A stretch of DNA of 64,000 bases from Flavobacterium caseinilyticum (GCF_004349085.1 NZ_SMFM01000007.1:1-64000); one strand, 5' to 3'; shown: positions 33,163 through 43,347, numbered from the stretch's first letter. Numbers and translations are program-made. Notes: generated from the letters alone by a model not told the origin.

Positions 33163-33414
33163 ATGGAACGCGTTACTTACATCCTTTTTAGCGGAATTAA
33201 AAACAGATATTACATTGGTTTTACTTCTAATTTAGAAGAACGTATTGTTCGGCACAATCAAAAAAGCAAAGGATTTACCGGTAATGTAAATGATTGGAAA
33301 GTCGTTTATATCAAAAAACACGAAACAAAAGAATTAGCTCAACAAAGAGAATTACAAATCAAATCTTGGAAAAGCAGGATTAAAATTCAGGAACTAATTT
33401 CAAAAAAAGAGTAG
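33163..33414 (+). CDS. GIY-YIG nuclease family protein (small)
   Basis: 83 aa. The family core is visible: TYILFSGIKNRYYIGFTSNL (the GIY-YIG equivalents are Y-I-L and Y-Y-I-G), EERIVRHN with the catalytic Arg region, and an acidic residue in HETKELAQQRE. This is the minimal single-domain form often annotated UPF0213-like. In my recollection of flavobacterial genomes such genes often sit beside tRNA genes. Here tRNA-like remnants lie on both sides, so it may be an old tRNA-linked mobile gene. Confidence 0.85.
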   Translation: MERVTYILFSGIKNRYYIGFTSNLEERIVRHNQKSKGFTGNVNDWKVVYIKKHETKELAQQRELQIKSWKSRIKIQELISKKE

Positions 33415-33502
33415 TTCAGCTGGTTCTGAGCATTCCGATTCTATCGGAAGCGGTCGGGGGTTCGAACCTTCCGAAATTCGGAACAGGCTATCATCGCCCA
33501 CC
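33415..33502 (+). pseudogene. tRNA-like remnant
   Basis: The sequence shows a D-arm (TAGTTCAGCTGG...GAGC), an anticodon stem-loop TTCCG-ATTCTAT-CGGAA that would read TCT (Arg), and a T-loop GGTTCGAACC. A CCCACCA-like end lies further on. The acceptor stem does not pair, and a TTCCGAAATTCGGAA palindrome interrupts the 3' half. It is therefore probably a decayed or chimeric tRNA copy, not a working tRNA. Confidence 0.4.
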
Positions 33503-33511
33503 AATAATTAC

Positions 33512-33549
33512 AAACCTCCAAAGTCATTTGATTTTGGAGGTTTTTTTTC
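33512..33549 (+). terminator. Strong terminator after tRNA-like remnant
   Basis: The stem ACCTCCAAA/TTTTGGAGGT with a central loop is followed by eight T. Confidence 0.8.
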
Positions 33550-34032
33550 GTTCGAAAAATTGACAGATATTTTATAAAATCTCTCAACACCATTGATTGC
33601 TATAATGGCAGGTTCGAATTGCGTAAGGTCCTAAGAAATAATCTAAATCAATAAAAAGCCCTACGGGAAGCAAAAATTTAGAATAAAAATGAAAAAGCCA
33701 AACAGTTGTTTAAAACAGGAATTTTTATTTTCAACGATGCAGCATATCACAGGAATTTACCGATTATAGGATTTGAAAACTATTTAGGTAAATAGACAAT
33801 ATTTCCTTTTTTCTAAAACGGAAGATTTTATTTTGATGCGTAGGTTGTTGTAATAATTGTTTATCGTTGAATTGCAACCAATTGAATTGTAAATTATCAA
33901 TATTGAAGTTTTCCATTTTTATTTCATAGCTGGCAACAAACCCAATAGCTTTTTTTTCTACATAAATTCGGGACTGTAATCGTTTATAATTTCAGTTTTA
34001 TTAATATTTTTTCAAGTTTTCACTAAATGTAT
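33550..34032. other. Gene-poor region with decayed coding traces
   Basis: A start-less open frame near 33686-33795 ends NYLGK-stop and contains FIFNDAAYHRNLPIIGFENY. It may be a gene remnant. No intact gene, tRNA or repeat is evident in the rest. Confidence 0.35.
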
Positions 34033-34971
34033 TTATTTTAGTTTATTTAATTCTGGATATAGTACTTTAAATCTCCACTCCTTATAACCATAATTTGGCA
34101 GCCCTATTGACTTTCTTCTTTCTTTCAATATCCCTTCTTCGAAACCTAAACTGTTATCATAAGAACCATAATATTGCGGCTTGTCTTTATACAGTAAATA
34201 TTGATCATATAAAGAGGCATACGTTTCCGGAAGAGCTTCACCAGTCTTAACAAATTCCAATATTTTTGGCATAAAGTAATTTAATCTAATAGAATCCTTT
34301 GTATGCAGTAACATTGCGTCCACATCAATAGGTTTGTTATCGACCGAAAAATTCCCAAGAATTCTTTCATTTGGAAAACCAAAAACATCAATAATTTTTT
34401 TTAATTTCTCCGCATTAATTGAATCTAAGCGATTCTGCAGAGTTATTTTTTTGGTGTAATTTTTATTTCTGTAAAGTTGATCGTCATTTTTCATTTGTAT
34501 TATGGTATCTCGTAATTTTTTATTTATTCGTGACAAATACTGTTTTCTCAGTTGTAAATAATTATCATTTTCACTTAAAAATATAAAATATTTAGAAGTA
34601 CTAAAATAGGAATCATTATTTATGTACTCGTCTGTATATCCAAATTCGGTTACCAATTTTTCAACTTCTTCTTTACTGATTGTATGATTAGTTTCTATTT
34701 TGCATTTTAAATATGTAGCAAATTCATTATAAATCTGCATATTTATTGGTTTATAGATCTTAAATAGACTATCAAGCTTTTCATAACTACGTTGATAGTT
34801 TCTTGTGATAAATAAACTATCAGCTTCATAAACTTTGAGATAATAAGGGATATAGTTCGCTTCTTGTTTTTGAGTAAAGTCGGTAACTTTTTCTGTTTTA
34901 CATGAAGAAAATATTATACTAATAATTAAAATCATCAGAAATGATGAAATTACCTTAAATTTTTTTTTCAT
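34033..34971 (-). CDS. Putative lipoprotein
   Basis: 312 aa. A signal peptide (MKKKFKVISSFLMILIISII) is followed by a lipobox FSSC, so it should be lipidated at Cys24 and exported. The mature part is helical and charged (YQRSYEKLDSLFKIYKPINM, KKLRDTIIQMKNDDQLY), resembling TPR-like solenoid proteins. The C-terminal half contains FGFPNERILGNFSVD, a type of turn seen in several uncharacterised Bacteroidota lipoproteins. No family could be named. It is isolated, with 680 bp of gene-free DNA upstream. Confidence 0.75.
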   Translation of the reverse strand: MKKKFKVISSFLMILIISIIFSSCKTEKVTDFTQKQEANYIPYYLKVYEADSLFITRNYQRSYEKLDSLFKIYKPINMQIYNEFATYLKCKIETNHTISKEEVEKLVTEFGYTDEYINNDSYFSTSKYFIFLSENDNYLQLRKQYLSRINKKLRDTIIQMKNDDQLYRNKNYTKKITLQNRLDSINAEKLKKIIDVFGFPNERILGNFSVDNKPIDVDAMLLHTKDSIRLNYFMPKILEFVKTGEALPETYASLYDQYLLYKDKPQYYGSYDNSLGFEEGILKERRKSIGLPNYGYKEWRFKVLYPELNKLK

Positions 34972-35655
34972 GTGATAATCAAGTTATATTTATCAAATAT
35001 ATAAATATATTCTTATATCGCGTTTTCTTTTTATAATAGATTACTTACGGTAATGTCATTTTTGATTATAAGACTTTCTAGCTGTATTATTATTTATATC
35101 AAATTGATTAATACTTGCGTACGCTTATAATATAATAATTCCAACATCGGCTACTGATCTAAAGAATAGCAATTTTCAGATGAAATATAGATCCTTTATA
35201 TACATATGATTCTACTACGTGTTCATCAAAAAGCGCTATTTGTTTTGTACTGATCTCTTTCGGTGATTATGCTAACTAGATAAAACCAAATATGTTTAAC
35301 ATACAAATAAATTTGACTTGTTATTGAGTAATTCCAAAAACGAATAAAAAAAACAACTCACAGCAACTTTCAATTCTTACTCCTCCGAGTGCCATTATGA
35401 CTGATTTTTTAAAACTTAGCAAACAGATTGGGACACTCTAATTACCTTTTTACTTAATTATCGATACATTTGATTTTTACTTAATATAACGATCCCGTAA
35501 ACTCTATGACCAAGCTTTTAAATAGAAGGCAGTTCGACTTAATTATGACCATTATAATAAAATATGTACAATCCAGTAAACAGATAATTACAGCAAGTCA
35601 GGTTTATAAAAGTCTTAAAGAATATAGGAAATTTAACATATTTTCATTAGGCTCA
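34972..35655. other. Gene-free region
   Basis: 684 bp of AT-rich sequence. The one frame of note (35506-35736, 76 codons) overlaps the 3' end of the P-type ATPase gene on the opposite strand and shows no domain. I see no RNA gene or repeat. Confidence 0.4.
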
Positions 35656-38388
35656 CTACAGCGTACTATTTTTATAAAATTTTCTTCGAATCCATTTTTC
35701 AATGCTAATAATTATCAGAATAGAAAAAGCTACTGAGGCAGAAACCACCCAAGCCTCGACTTTTAATGGAGAGGAATGAAACCAACGATTCATAAATGGA
35801 AAATAAACAAAAGCGGAATGAACAAATAGTACTGTTGCAATTCCGATATAAATTGATGGATTCGAGAAAAGCCCAATTTTATGAGCTGAAAAATGTAGAG
35901 ATCTGCAATCAATAAGATAAAACACCTGAAATAAAACCATTGCTGTAACAGCCATTGTTTGAGCTTCAGAAATAGCTTGTGAATGTCCAATTCCTCTGGA
36001 TAGTTCAATATTATATTCCCAGAGGAATAGTCCAATCGTTCCACCTGCCATCACGAAAGAAACCAAAACCATTCTGAAAATTATTAGGGAACTTAACAAT
36101 GGTTTATTGGGCTTACGTGGCGGACGATTCATTACATTGGGTTCCATAGCTTCAAGCGCAAGTGGTAATGACAGGGCAACAGCAGTAATAAGATTAATCC
36201 ATAATACCTGAACTGGCTGCATTGGAATAAGAAGAATTCCCCTTTCTGTTGGGAAAAATAACACAGCAATAAAAATAACCAATCCCAATCCTATACTTGT
36301 TGGCAGAAGAAATACAATAGATTTCTGAAGGTTATCAAATACTCTGCGTCCTTCTTCAACAGCAGCTTTAATACTTTCAAAATTATCATCAGCCAGGATC
36401 ATGTCTGCAGCTTCTTTGGCAACAGCCGTTCCACTGATACCCATGGCTACGCCAATATCTGCACGTTTAAGTGCTGGCGCATCATTTACGCCATCTCCGG
36501 TCATAGCTACCACTTCGCCGTTGGCCTGAAGGGCTTTTACTAGATTTAATTTATCTTCGGGAGATACCCGTGCGAAAATATTTGTATTTTTTACTACTTC
36601 CTGAAGTTCCTCGGCATTCAAATTCTGAAGTTCCTTTCCGGTGATCACTCTTTCTGCATTTTTAAACCCAAGTTCCCTGCCTATTGCAGCGGCTGTCGAA
36701 GGATGATCTCCGGTAATCATTTTCACAGTAATACCAGCTTTATGACAGGTATCTATCGCTTCTTTCACTTCTATTCTAGGTGGGTCACTCATGGCTTGTA
36801 ACCCCAAAAAATAAAAATCGCAAAGATCATCTTCGGTAATGAGTGATGAATGTTCAATATCTACCTTTTTGGAAGCAAAAGCCAACACTCTCATTCCTGT
36901 TTCTGCCATTTGTAAACCCTCTGTTCGTACCTGTTCCGTGTCAACTAAAGTGGATGAATTATCGCTATTTAATAAAAGGGAAATAACTGATTCAGGCGCA
37001 CCTTTAAGGTATATTATTTTTTCTCCAAAAGGGGATAGATAGAGCGTAGCCATTATTTTTTTTTCAGAATCAAAGGGCAATTCATCAAGCCTTTGCCATT
37101 TGCTTCTTAGTTCGTCCTCGTTTATGCCAAATTTTCCGGCTACCGCGATAAGAGCAACCTCTGTAGGGTCGCCAACTGCTTTCCAATGTCCCTCTTTATG
37201 GTGAAGTGTTGCATCATTGCACAACGCAGCAGCCCTTATTAGTTCTCCAATTTCATCATCCGTTCCTTCATCATCAGAATCGTTTTTTAAAATTTTACCA
37301 TTAGTATTAATGCCTACTCCTGTAACATTGAATTTTTGCTTTCCATTCCAAAGTAGCTTAACCGTCATTTCGTTAAGGGTAAGTGTTCCCGTTTTGTCTG
37401 TACAGATTACAGTGGTGCTGCCCAAGGTCTCTACCGCAGATAAGTGCCTGATAATAGCCCGTCGATTTGCCATCCGCTTAACACCTATAGCTGAGGCGAT
37501 AGTAATAACAGCAGGTAATCCTTCGGGGATAGCTGCAACTGCAAGAGTAATGGCAGAAAAAATTGCATCTAGCGTAGCATAATTACGAAACATGCCTATT
37601 AGAAAAACTAAAATTCCAACAGAGATGATGGAGAAGGTAATTCCCCTTGCAATTTTTTCAAGAGATTTCGTAAGTGGAGATTTGACAGAGATTGTGGTTT
37701 GCAGCAGGGCGGAAATTTTACCGATCTCGGTTTTTATACCTGTTAAAACAACAACACCTTCCGCTTTTCCTGAAGTAATTAATGTACCGCTAAAGATCAT
37801 ATTCTTACGGTCAGCAATTCCTGTTTCCATGGCAATAATATCCGTGTTTTTTTCTACCGGTAAAGATTCTCCTGTAAGAACAGATTCATTGCACTGCATA
37901 TTTTTTACGAAAGTAAGCCGCATATCTGCTGACACTTTGTCTCCAGCCTGAAGCAATACATAATCCCCGGGAACAAGATCAGCAGCTGGGATGGTTTTTT
38001 GCTTTCGATCTCGCATTACTGTAGCATTTTCAGGCATTAATTGGAGAAGTCCCTGAATGGTTTTCCCTGCCTGATATTCCTGAATAAAACCAATGATAGC
38101 ATTAATGACTATTACACTAAACACTACTATACCATCGGTTATTTTACCCATGGCTATGGCAAGGATGGTAGCAGCAAGAAGAACATATATTAGCGGGTTA
38201 AGAAATTGCCTCAGCAAAATTTTAAAGGCACTCTCTCTAGTTTGCCGATCCAATATATTTGGTCCTGCGATTTTCAGTCGCTTCGCGGCCTCTGCTGCAC
38301 TAAGACCCTCAGAAGAAGCATTAAGACTCTTTAATACATTATTGCAAGAAACGGAATGCCAATCATTATTTTGTGTTAAGTTATCCAT
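35656..38388 (-). CDS. Cation-transporting P-type ATPase (class P2)
   Basis: 910 aa. The N-terminal cation-ATPase domain (VLKSLNASSEGLSAAEAAKR) is followed by the actuator loop with TGES (172-175). IPEGLPAV (287-294) lies in TM4 and the phosphorylation site DKTGT in 331-335 (D331). TGDGVNDAP of the hinge is in the C-terminal half, and a six-helix C-terminal domain follows. The layout is that of SERCA/PMR1-like Ca2+ or related pumps. In TM6 the usual NxxTD motif reads NLITA, so one calcium ligand is missing and the transported ion is uncertain. A PsiE-like gene lies 78 bp upstream on the same strand. Confidence 0.9.
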   Translation of the reverse strand: MDNLTQNNDWHSVSCNNVLKSLNASSEGLSAAEAAKRLKIAGPNILDRQTRESAFKILLRQFLNPLIYVLLAATILAIAMGKITDGIVVFSVIVINAIIGFIQEYQAGKTIQGLLQLMPENATVMRDRKQKTIPAADLVPGDYVLLQAGDKVSADMRLTFVKNMQCNESVLTGESLPVEKNTDIIAMETGIADRKNMIFSGTLITSGKAEGVVVLTGIKTEIGKISALLQTTISVKSPLTKSLEKIARGITFSIISVGILVFLIGMFRNYATLDAIFSAITLAVAAIPEGLPAVITIASAIGVKRMANRRAIIRHLSAVETLGSTTVICTDKTGTLTLNEMTVKLLWNGKQKFNVTGVGINTNGKILKNDSDDEGTDDEIGELIRAAALCNDATLHHKEGHWKAVGDPTEVALIAVAGKFGINEDELRSKWQRLDELPFDSEKKIMATLYLSPFGEKIIYLKGAPESVISLLLNSDNSSTLVDTEQVRTEGLQMAETGMRVLAFASKKVDIEHSSLITEDDLCDFYFLGLQAMSDPPRIEVKEAIDTCHKAGITVKMITGDHPSTAAAIGRELGFKNAERVITGKELQNLNAEELQEVVKNTNIFARVSPEDKLNLVKALQANGEVVAMTGDGVNDAPALKRADIGVAMGISGTAVAKEAADMILADDNFESIKAAVEEGRRVFDNLQKSIVFLLPTSIGLGLVIFIAVLFFPTERGILLIPMQPVQVLWINLITAVALSLPLALEAMEPNVMNRPPRKPNKPLLSSLIIFRMVLVSFVMAGGTIGLFLWEYNIELSRGIGHSQAISEAQTMAVTAMVLFQVFYLIDCRSLHFSAHKIGLFSNPSIYIGIATVLFVHSAFVYFPFMNRWFHSSPLKVEAWVVSASVAFSILIIISIEKWIRRKFYKNSTL

Positions 38389-38466
38389 TATACCTACAAT
38401 TTATAGTTATTAGATTTTTTTTAAATACAATTACAGCATTCACAAAAATGGTGTCACTAAATTCCT

Positions 38467-38901
38467 TTAGCGTTTGTTTTGTGGTTTCGCAAAGTATTTC
38501 AACAAAAAATAAGCAAGACCGAGTGCGGCAATCAATAATGCTAAACCTATAATAACAGCACTATTTGTTTGTTTTACATCTAACGTAATTATTTTAGTAG
38601 AAATAGCAATAATTGAGATTTCGATAATTTGGATAGTAGGAATTGTATCGGATGAAATAATTAATAAAAGTGCTTTTATAAGTTCATATCCAACTGCAAT
38701 AATCAAAATCAAATTAAATACTTCTAATAAAGTGGAAACATCAATCAATAAATAAGGAGGAGCAGTAATTTTTTTAAATTCTAAATAGATAAGATGTAAC
38801 GTTCCCAGTACTAACATTAAAGTCATTATAGCAATTAAAACACGAATTATATTTTTATTGATGACTATGATTTTTCTTGCAAAATTATCTTCGTTACTCA
38901 T
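38467..38901 (-). CDS. PsiE-family membrane protein
   Basis: 144 aa with four predicted membrane helices (about residues 19-37, 50-78, 84-100 and 112-135). The pattern of VFNLILIIAVGYELIKALLL and the helix VIIGLALLIAALGLAYFLL match the PsiE (phosphate-starvation-inducible) family, whose role is still unclear. The middle segment TIQIIEISIIAISTKIITLD is typical. It precedes the P-type ATPase gene with a 78-bp gap and may be transcribed with it. Confidence 0.8.
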   Translation of the reverse strand: MSNEDNFARKIIVINKNIIRVLIAIMTLMLVLGTLHLIYLEFKKITAPPYLLIDVSTLLEVFNLILIIAVGYELIKALLLIISSDTIPTIQIIEISIIAISTKIITLDVKQTNSAVIIGLALLIAALGLAYFLLKYFAKPQNKR

Positions 38902-39774
38902 ACTTTTTTTTTTAAAAGATTAAAGTCACATTTTAATTAATTATTTTTTAAAAGTTAATATTTTAATAATTGAAATAATCTCTCCAAAAACTGTTAAGAA
39001 GTTCTTGATTCTTACTTACTATCTATTTTATTAGGGTTGTCTTTTATGTTATGAAAGTTCACTTATGGCCAAGTAAATTTAGTAATAAAATTGTATCCCG
39101 TAATCAATATAATGATTTTTTTAATTTGATTATAATAAAAAAATACAAGGTTTATATCTATGAATATCAAAAAGTTAAGTATATTTTTTTCATTAAAAAA
39201 CAATGGCTATTTGGTGTAGTTTTTATTTTTTTCTGGAGTAAACTTTTTTCTTATTTTTCACAATTTAAATGTCATATCAAACTGCAGTACGGCAAACGAC
39301 GGCTTGCTCAGTATTTGAAGAACCTGGAAAAATAAAAAGCGAACTATTCACTATTAGATTTATATTGAAAGCTAGAAAGTTCCTATTTATTTTAAGATTC
39401 TTTTTTGCCAGTATTTTGTATTTTTTTTACATAAAATACATAAACTCACTTTCGTGCTAAAGCAAAGAAAATAGGGAACTTCAAAAAATAATCAGTGCCA
39501 TGTACTTCTACTATAAATGTCTTGAGTATCGGTGTGACAATTACATTAAAGAATCTTCATTAATAGAATTTTTTCTCCCAAAGCGAAAAAATAAAAAAAG
39601 GCATGCAGAAACAAGATGAATTTAAACTTCAGTTTATTAACCCAACGACTGTGCGCATTGACAAGAATCATATAAAATTCAGAGGATTCTCTTGCAATCG
39701 AAATGCAAAAAACTATTTGTATCCCATTAGTTAGGTAAAATCACCAGTTGCTGTAGGATATTGGAGAAGTCCAA
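38902..39774. other. Long gene-free region
   Basis: 873 bp. Two frames at 39051-39335 and 39269-39460 are Phe/Lys-rich, overlap each other and look like AT-rich noise. A 43-codon frame at 39603-39734 (begins MQKQDEFKLQ) is weakly plausible but has no domain. No RNA gene or repeat was recognised. Confidence 0.4.
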
Positions 39775-40707
39775 CTAATCCAATGTCAAGGCACCGAGAA
39801 TTTCTTCAGACATGAAAGGTCCTCCGGGATATTTGGCCGTATAATCCAGATTCATCCAAATTTGGCCGCGCTCATCCACATGATAATGAAGTTTGTTTTC
39901 ATTGCTTTCATTGACAAATAATACGTTTTTGATTAGAAAATTGACTTTTTCTAAATCAGTTTGAGATCCGATCAGTATTTCTGGATAAATATGTCCCGTG
40001 GTATGGATTAGACGTGGAGTTCCACCAATAGACTTAACCGCGGCAGCCATTAATATCGAATGATCATCACAATCCCCAGAAAAATAAAGCAGCGATTCCG
40101 TGGCCGTAGCGATATAATCACGTGCTTTTGGATCGCTTACATAGTTCCATCTGCTATTTATTTCCTTGAAAACGGCAAAGCATTGGATTATCGTTCTGTA
40201 ATCCGAATATCCTTTTATGTCTTTAAAATGTTTTGTAGTTGCCATAACTGCAAAATTCCTGATTTTAGGATTTTGGTATTCTATGGCATTGATAATTTTT
40301 GATTTATTGGGAAACGGAAGCAACTTTGCAATAATAATATCTTGTGGATATGGATTATCTGACATCGTGTACAAAATTGAATTATAATCTTCAAATACGC
40401 TGTTAAATCCATAGTTTCCAATAGTAGAACCATAAATTAAAACCAATAAATACAAAATGATACAAAATAGAATAATTGTTCTCAAGAATCTAAGGATGAT
40501 TTGAATGACAACAATCATCACTAAAAATAAAACTACCCTGTCAATGTTCAGAAACCAATTGGGATTGATTAAATTCTGATGTACAATAATAAAAAGTGGA
40601 ATAGCAATTAATATGTTCAGGATAAAAATCATAACGTCATCCCAAGGTTTTTTGACCCGGAAGCGTTGCTTAATACCCTGAAAATTAATTTCTTTTATTT
40701 TTATCAT
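39775..40707 (-). CDS. Membrane-bound transglutaminase-like protein
   Basis: 310 aa. Three hydrophobic helices (about residues 27-43, 56-72 and 76-93) anchor the protein. The C-terminal part has a transglutaminase-type catalytic motif SGDCDDHSILMAAAVKSIGG, where the Cys of GDCDDH is the nucleophile, followed by a His in TTGHIYPEI and an Asp in WMNLDYTA. It is a cysteine-protease-fold enzyme, probably a peptidase or amidase acting at the membrane. The ORF has a good start and lies in a leftward gene series, 21 bp after the substrate-binding protein gene. Confidence 0.8.
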   Translation of the reverse strand: MIKIKEINFQGIKQRFRVKKPWDDVMIFILNILIAIPLFIIVHQNLINPNWFLNIDRVVLFLVMIVVIQIILRFLRTIILFCIILYLLVLIYGSTIGNYGFNSVFEDYNSILYTMSDNPYPQDIIIAKLLPFPNKSKIINAIEYQNPKIRNFAVMATTKHFKDIKGYSDYRTIIQCFAVFKEINSRWNYVSDPKARDYIATATESLLYFSGDCDDHSILMAAAVKSIGGTPRLIHTTGHIYPEILIGSQTDLEKVNFLIKNVLFVNESNENKLHYHVDERGQIWMNLDYTAKYPGGPFMSEEILGALTLD

Positions 40708-40728
40708 AGTAAAAATAAAAACAGTACT

Positions 40729-41580
40729 CTAGACTGTTTTCACAATATCTTCAAAAGTACCTTTTTTATCGATAATTTTAAGTTGAAAAAGTTGATTTTG
40801 AACTTTGTTTAACATTTCAGCTGATAATGGTTTATGTGACCAATGCGTTAACGACAACCATTCTTGAATATCTTCAACTTTTTGATGGAAATTTAAAGCC
40901 AGAGTTTTGTCAATACTCGGAATTTCTTTAAAATCTTCTGTAGTTTGATTGATGATTTCCAGAATTTTTGAAATAAGCTCTGGATTATTTTCCAAAACTT
41001 CCTTTCGAACCGCAATTACAAAACAAGGCCAAGGCGTTGGGCAATCAGCGATTCTTCGAAAAATTCCTTTATCGACTAATGGTTTGGTCATGAAACGTTC
41101 CCACATAAAATAATCTGCGGTTCCGTTTGTCAAAGCTTCAACTGCGCCATCGATAGTATTTACGATTTCAAATTGAAGATTATCCGTTTTCCATCCTTCG
41201 TTATCCGCGTTGACATACGCCATAAGTTGCGAACCAGAACCCAATCTGGAAATAGCAACTTTTTTATTTTCTAAATCAGCTAATGTCTTGTAATTGGAGT
41301 TTGCCGCTACGTGAATTCCCCAAATCAAAGGACTTTCTACATACATCTGAACTATTTTACTCGGGTTTCCGGCAACGATATCTTTTACAATTCCTTCGGT
41401 TAGGATTACCGCAATATCAGTTTCACCATCACGAAGCATTTGGCACATTTTTCCAGTTCCTTCGGGAACATCAGTCCATTGTAAATCGATATTTTCTTTT
41501 TCGAAATCACCGTTTTCTATGGCTAAATGCCAAGGAAGATTGAAATGTTCAGGAACTCCGGCTATTTTTATTGTTTTCAT
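40729..41580 (-). CDS. Substrate-binding-protein-like (NMT1/SsuA-type)
   Basis: 283 aa. It has the fold pattern of a periplasmic-type binding protein of the SsuA/ThiY group: IKIAGVPEHFNLPWHLAIE, GTGKMCQMLRDGETDIAVIL, KVAISRLGSGSQLMAYV and VEALTNGTADYFMWERF. There is no signal peptide or lipobox, so it is probably cytosolic or a sensor, not an ABC transport receptor; no transporter genes are adjacent. The ligand is unknown. It shares one base with the stop/start junction of the acetyltransferase gene upstream. Confidence 0.8.
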   Translation of the reverse strand: MKTIKIAGVPEHFNLPWHLAIENGDFEKENIDLQWTDVPEGTGKMCQMLRDGETDIAVILTEGIVKDIVAGNPSKIVQMYVESPLIWGIHVAANSNYKTLADLENKKVAISRLGSGSQLMAYVNADNEGWKTDNLQFEIVNTIDGAVEALTNGTADYFMWERFMTKPLVDKGIFRRIADCPTPWPCFVIAVRKEVLENNPELISKILEIINQTTEDFKEIPSIDKTLALNFHQKVEDIQEWLSLTHWSHKPLSAEMLNKVQNQLFQLKIIDKKGTFEDIVKTV

Positions 41581-42107
41581 TATAAATTAGGATTTTTTAA
41601 TTCGTACCAATTCCAAGAAACACCGTCTTCCAGATATTTTTCAGTTATTTTCAGTCCAATTTTTTGTAATATTCTGTTTGAAGCGATATTATCGGTATGC
41701 GCTGCGGCGTCCATGATTTTGATTTTCATTACTTTAAAACCATAATCCAGCCATGCAAAACTGGCCTCAGTAGCATATCCTTTGCCCCAAAATTTTTCAT
41801 TTAATCTATAGCCAATATCATAGAAATGAATTTTATTATTCACCATTTCGGTGTTATATTTTAATCCGGCCCAACCAATTAATTCATTGGTTTCTTTCAA
41901 AACAAGCACAAATCGCCCAATATTATTTTGAACATACTGCGCTCTAACAGATTCGATATACGAATGTACTTCGCTAATATCCGTTAATGGTTTGTTCCAA
42001 AGATATTGATGTACCCTAGGATTGCTGTCCATTTCAAATAAAGCTTCGACATCAGAAATTTGCATTTGCCTTAAAATCAATCGGTCGGTTTCTAAAATAA
42101 GATTCAT
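41580..42107 (-). CDS. GNAT acetyltransferase, RimJ/RimL-like
   Basis: 175 aa. It begins LETDRLILRQMQISDVEALF, the typical start of RimJ/RimL-type GNATs, and continues with GWAGLKYN, YDIGYRLNEKFWGKGYATEA (acetyl-CoA loop GKGYAT) and HTDNIASNRILQKIGLK. It is soluble. The substrate may be a ribosomal protein N-terminus or a small amine. It overlaps the binding-protein gene by one base, so the two are probably translated together. Confidence 0.88.
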   Translation of the reverse strand: MNLILETDRLILRQMQISDVEALFEMDSNPRVHQYLWNKPLTDISEVHSYIESVRAQYVQNNIGRFVLVLKETNELIGWAGLKYNTEMVNNKIHFYDIGYRLNEKFWGKGYATEASFAWLDYGFKVMKIKIMDAAAHTDNIASNRILQKIGLKITEKYLEDGVSWNWYELKNPNL

Positions 42108-42222
42108 TTTTTATTTAAAATTTCATGGTTAACGATTTAGCCCTGATAGCAGTGAAAATCCTTTTTCTTTTTTCTTTAAAAAGGAAAAGATTGCAACGTA
42201 TAGCAGGAAATAGCTCCTAAAA

Positions 42223-43347
42223 TTACACATTAATATCTTTAAAATTATTCAATTTTGCATACCGAATCATATTAGTAAAGGCCTCTTCATCCAGTTTTGG
42301 TATTTCCAGAATGGAGTCCAACAAAGTGGTATCGTATTCATTCGCAGCTGTCGTAAAATAAGGGCTTAAGTGTTTTCCAATACTTTCGTAATACAGTTTT
42401 TCGATTGTGTTTTTGTATACAAAATCCAGTGAATTTTGTATTAAAGTAAAATTAGTATAGCCAACTTCTTTCATAATCAAGCGCAATCCATTTACCATAT
42501 TGAAGCTCTTATTATGTACAATATTAAGCTGTTCAATATCTTCTCTTTCGAATGTATTTACAATCACTTTTGCAACATAATCGACAGGAATAATGTTCAA
42601 AACGGTGTCTTCATTGACTATAAAACGCACATTTTCTTGATCTCCTTTTCGTTGGGAAGTGAAGTGAAAGAATTTAGCCAAAAGATAAAAAACCATATAT
42701 TTCGAAATAAAATACGGATTTTCTGTTCCTAACATTTTGCCTCCAATCACACTTGGACGTAAAATTTGAAAGGATAAGCCTACTTTCTTACATTCTTGTG
42801 CTATAAAATTTTCCGAGTGGAATTTGGCATTCTCATACGCATTGCGGTGCTCCGGTTGGAAGCCTAAACTATGAAAATCATTGTCAATTAATCCTTTTCG
42901 GTTTCCCGATGAAAAAGCAGTTCCAATGTAAACAAACTTTTTTATAAAAGGATGAAAGAGATTGAAAAGCGTTTTTGTGATTTTGGTATTTTCGTGAAAA
43001 ATCTTTTCGCGTTGTTCTTCATCAGTAGATAAATTTACGAATCCCGCCGAATGGATAAAATAAGCATCTTTTATTTGACTTGAAAAAGTATCCTGAATTT
43101 CAGCCAAATCAGTATCTATGATTTCAATGTATTCATGCAGTTTTGCGATGCCTTTCTCTTTTATGATTTTTGGTGAATAACTACTGGATAAGAGCTCGTT
43201 TATGCGATCTAAAGCAGATTTTTTGCCTTTATTTCGAGCAATTATAAAAAGTTTACCATCAATTTTAGTGTTTATGAAAAGCTCCAGAATTTCATACATG
43301 ATGTGAGATCCCAGAACTCCTGTTGCACCTGTAAGTATTATTTTCAT
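42223..43347 (-). CDS. NAD(P)-binding reductase, thioester-reductase-like SDR
   Basis: 374 aa. An extended Rossmann domain with TGATGVLGSHIMYEIL (GxxGxxG) is followed by YIGTAFSSG and YENAKFHSENF, giving the Y-x-x-x-K catalytic pair. The family is the extended SDR/NAD-binding-4 group that includes fatty acyl-CoA and thioester reductases. The C-terminal half is smaller than in full reductases. The substrate is unknown. It lies in a leftward series with no close partner. Confidence 0.82.
   Translation of the reverse strand: MKIILTGATGVLGSHIMYEILELFINTKIDGKLFIIARNKGKKSALDRINELLSSSYSPKIIKEKGIAKLHEYIEIIDTDLAEIQDTFSSQIKDAYFIHSAGFVNLSTDEEQREKIFHENTKITKTLFNLFHPFIKKFVYIGTAFSSGNRKGLIDNDFHSLGFQPEHRNAYENAKFHSENFIAQECKKVGLSFQILRPSVIGGKMLGTENPYFISKYMVFYLLAKFFHFTSQRKGDQENVRFIVNEDTVLNIIPVDYVAKVIVNTFEREDIEQLNIVHNKSFNMVNGLRLIMKEVGYTNFTLIQNSLDFVYKNTIEKLYYESIGKHLSPYFTTAANEYDTTLLDSILEIPKLDEEAFTNMIRYAKLNNFKDINV

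Noticed and set aside
35506..35736. 76-codon frame opposite the P-type ATPase end
   Set aside because: Antisense overlap with a solid gene and no recognisable features.
39051..39460. Two overlapping frames in the 873-bp gap
   Set aside because: Low-complexity Phe/Lys-rich translations typical of AT-rich non-coding DNA.
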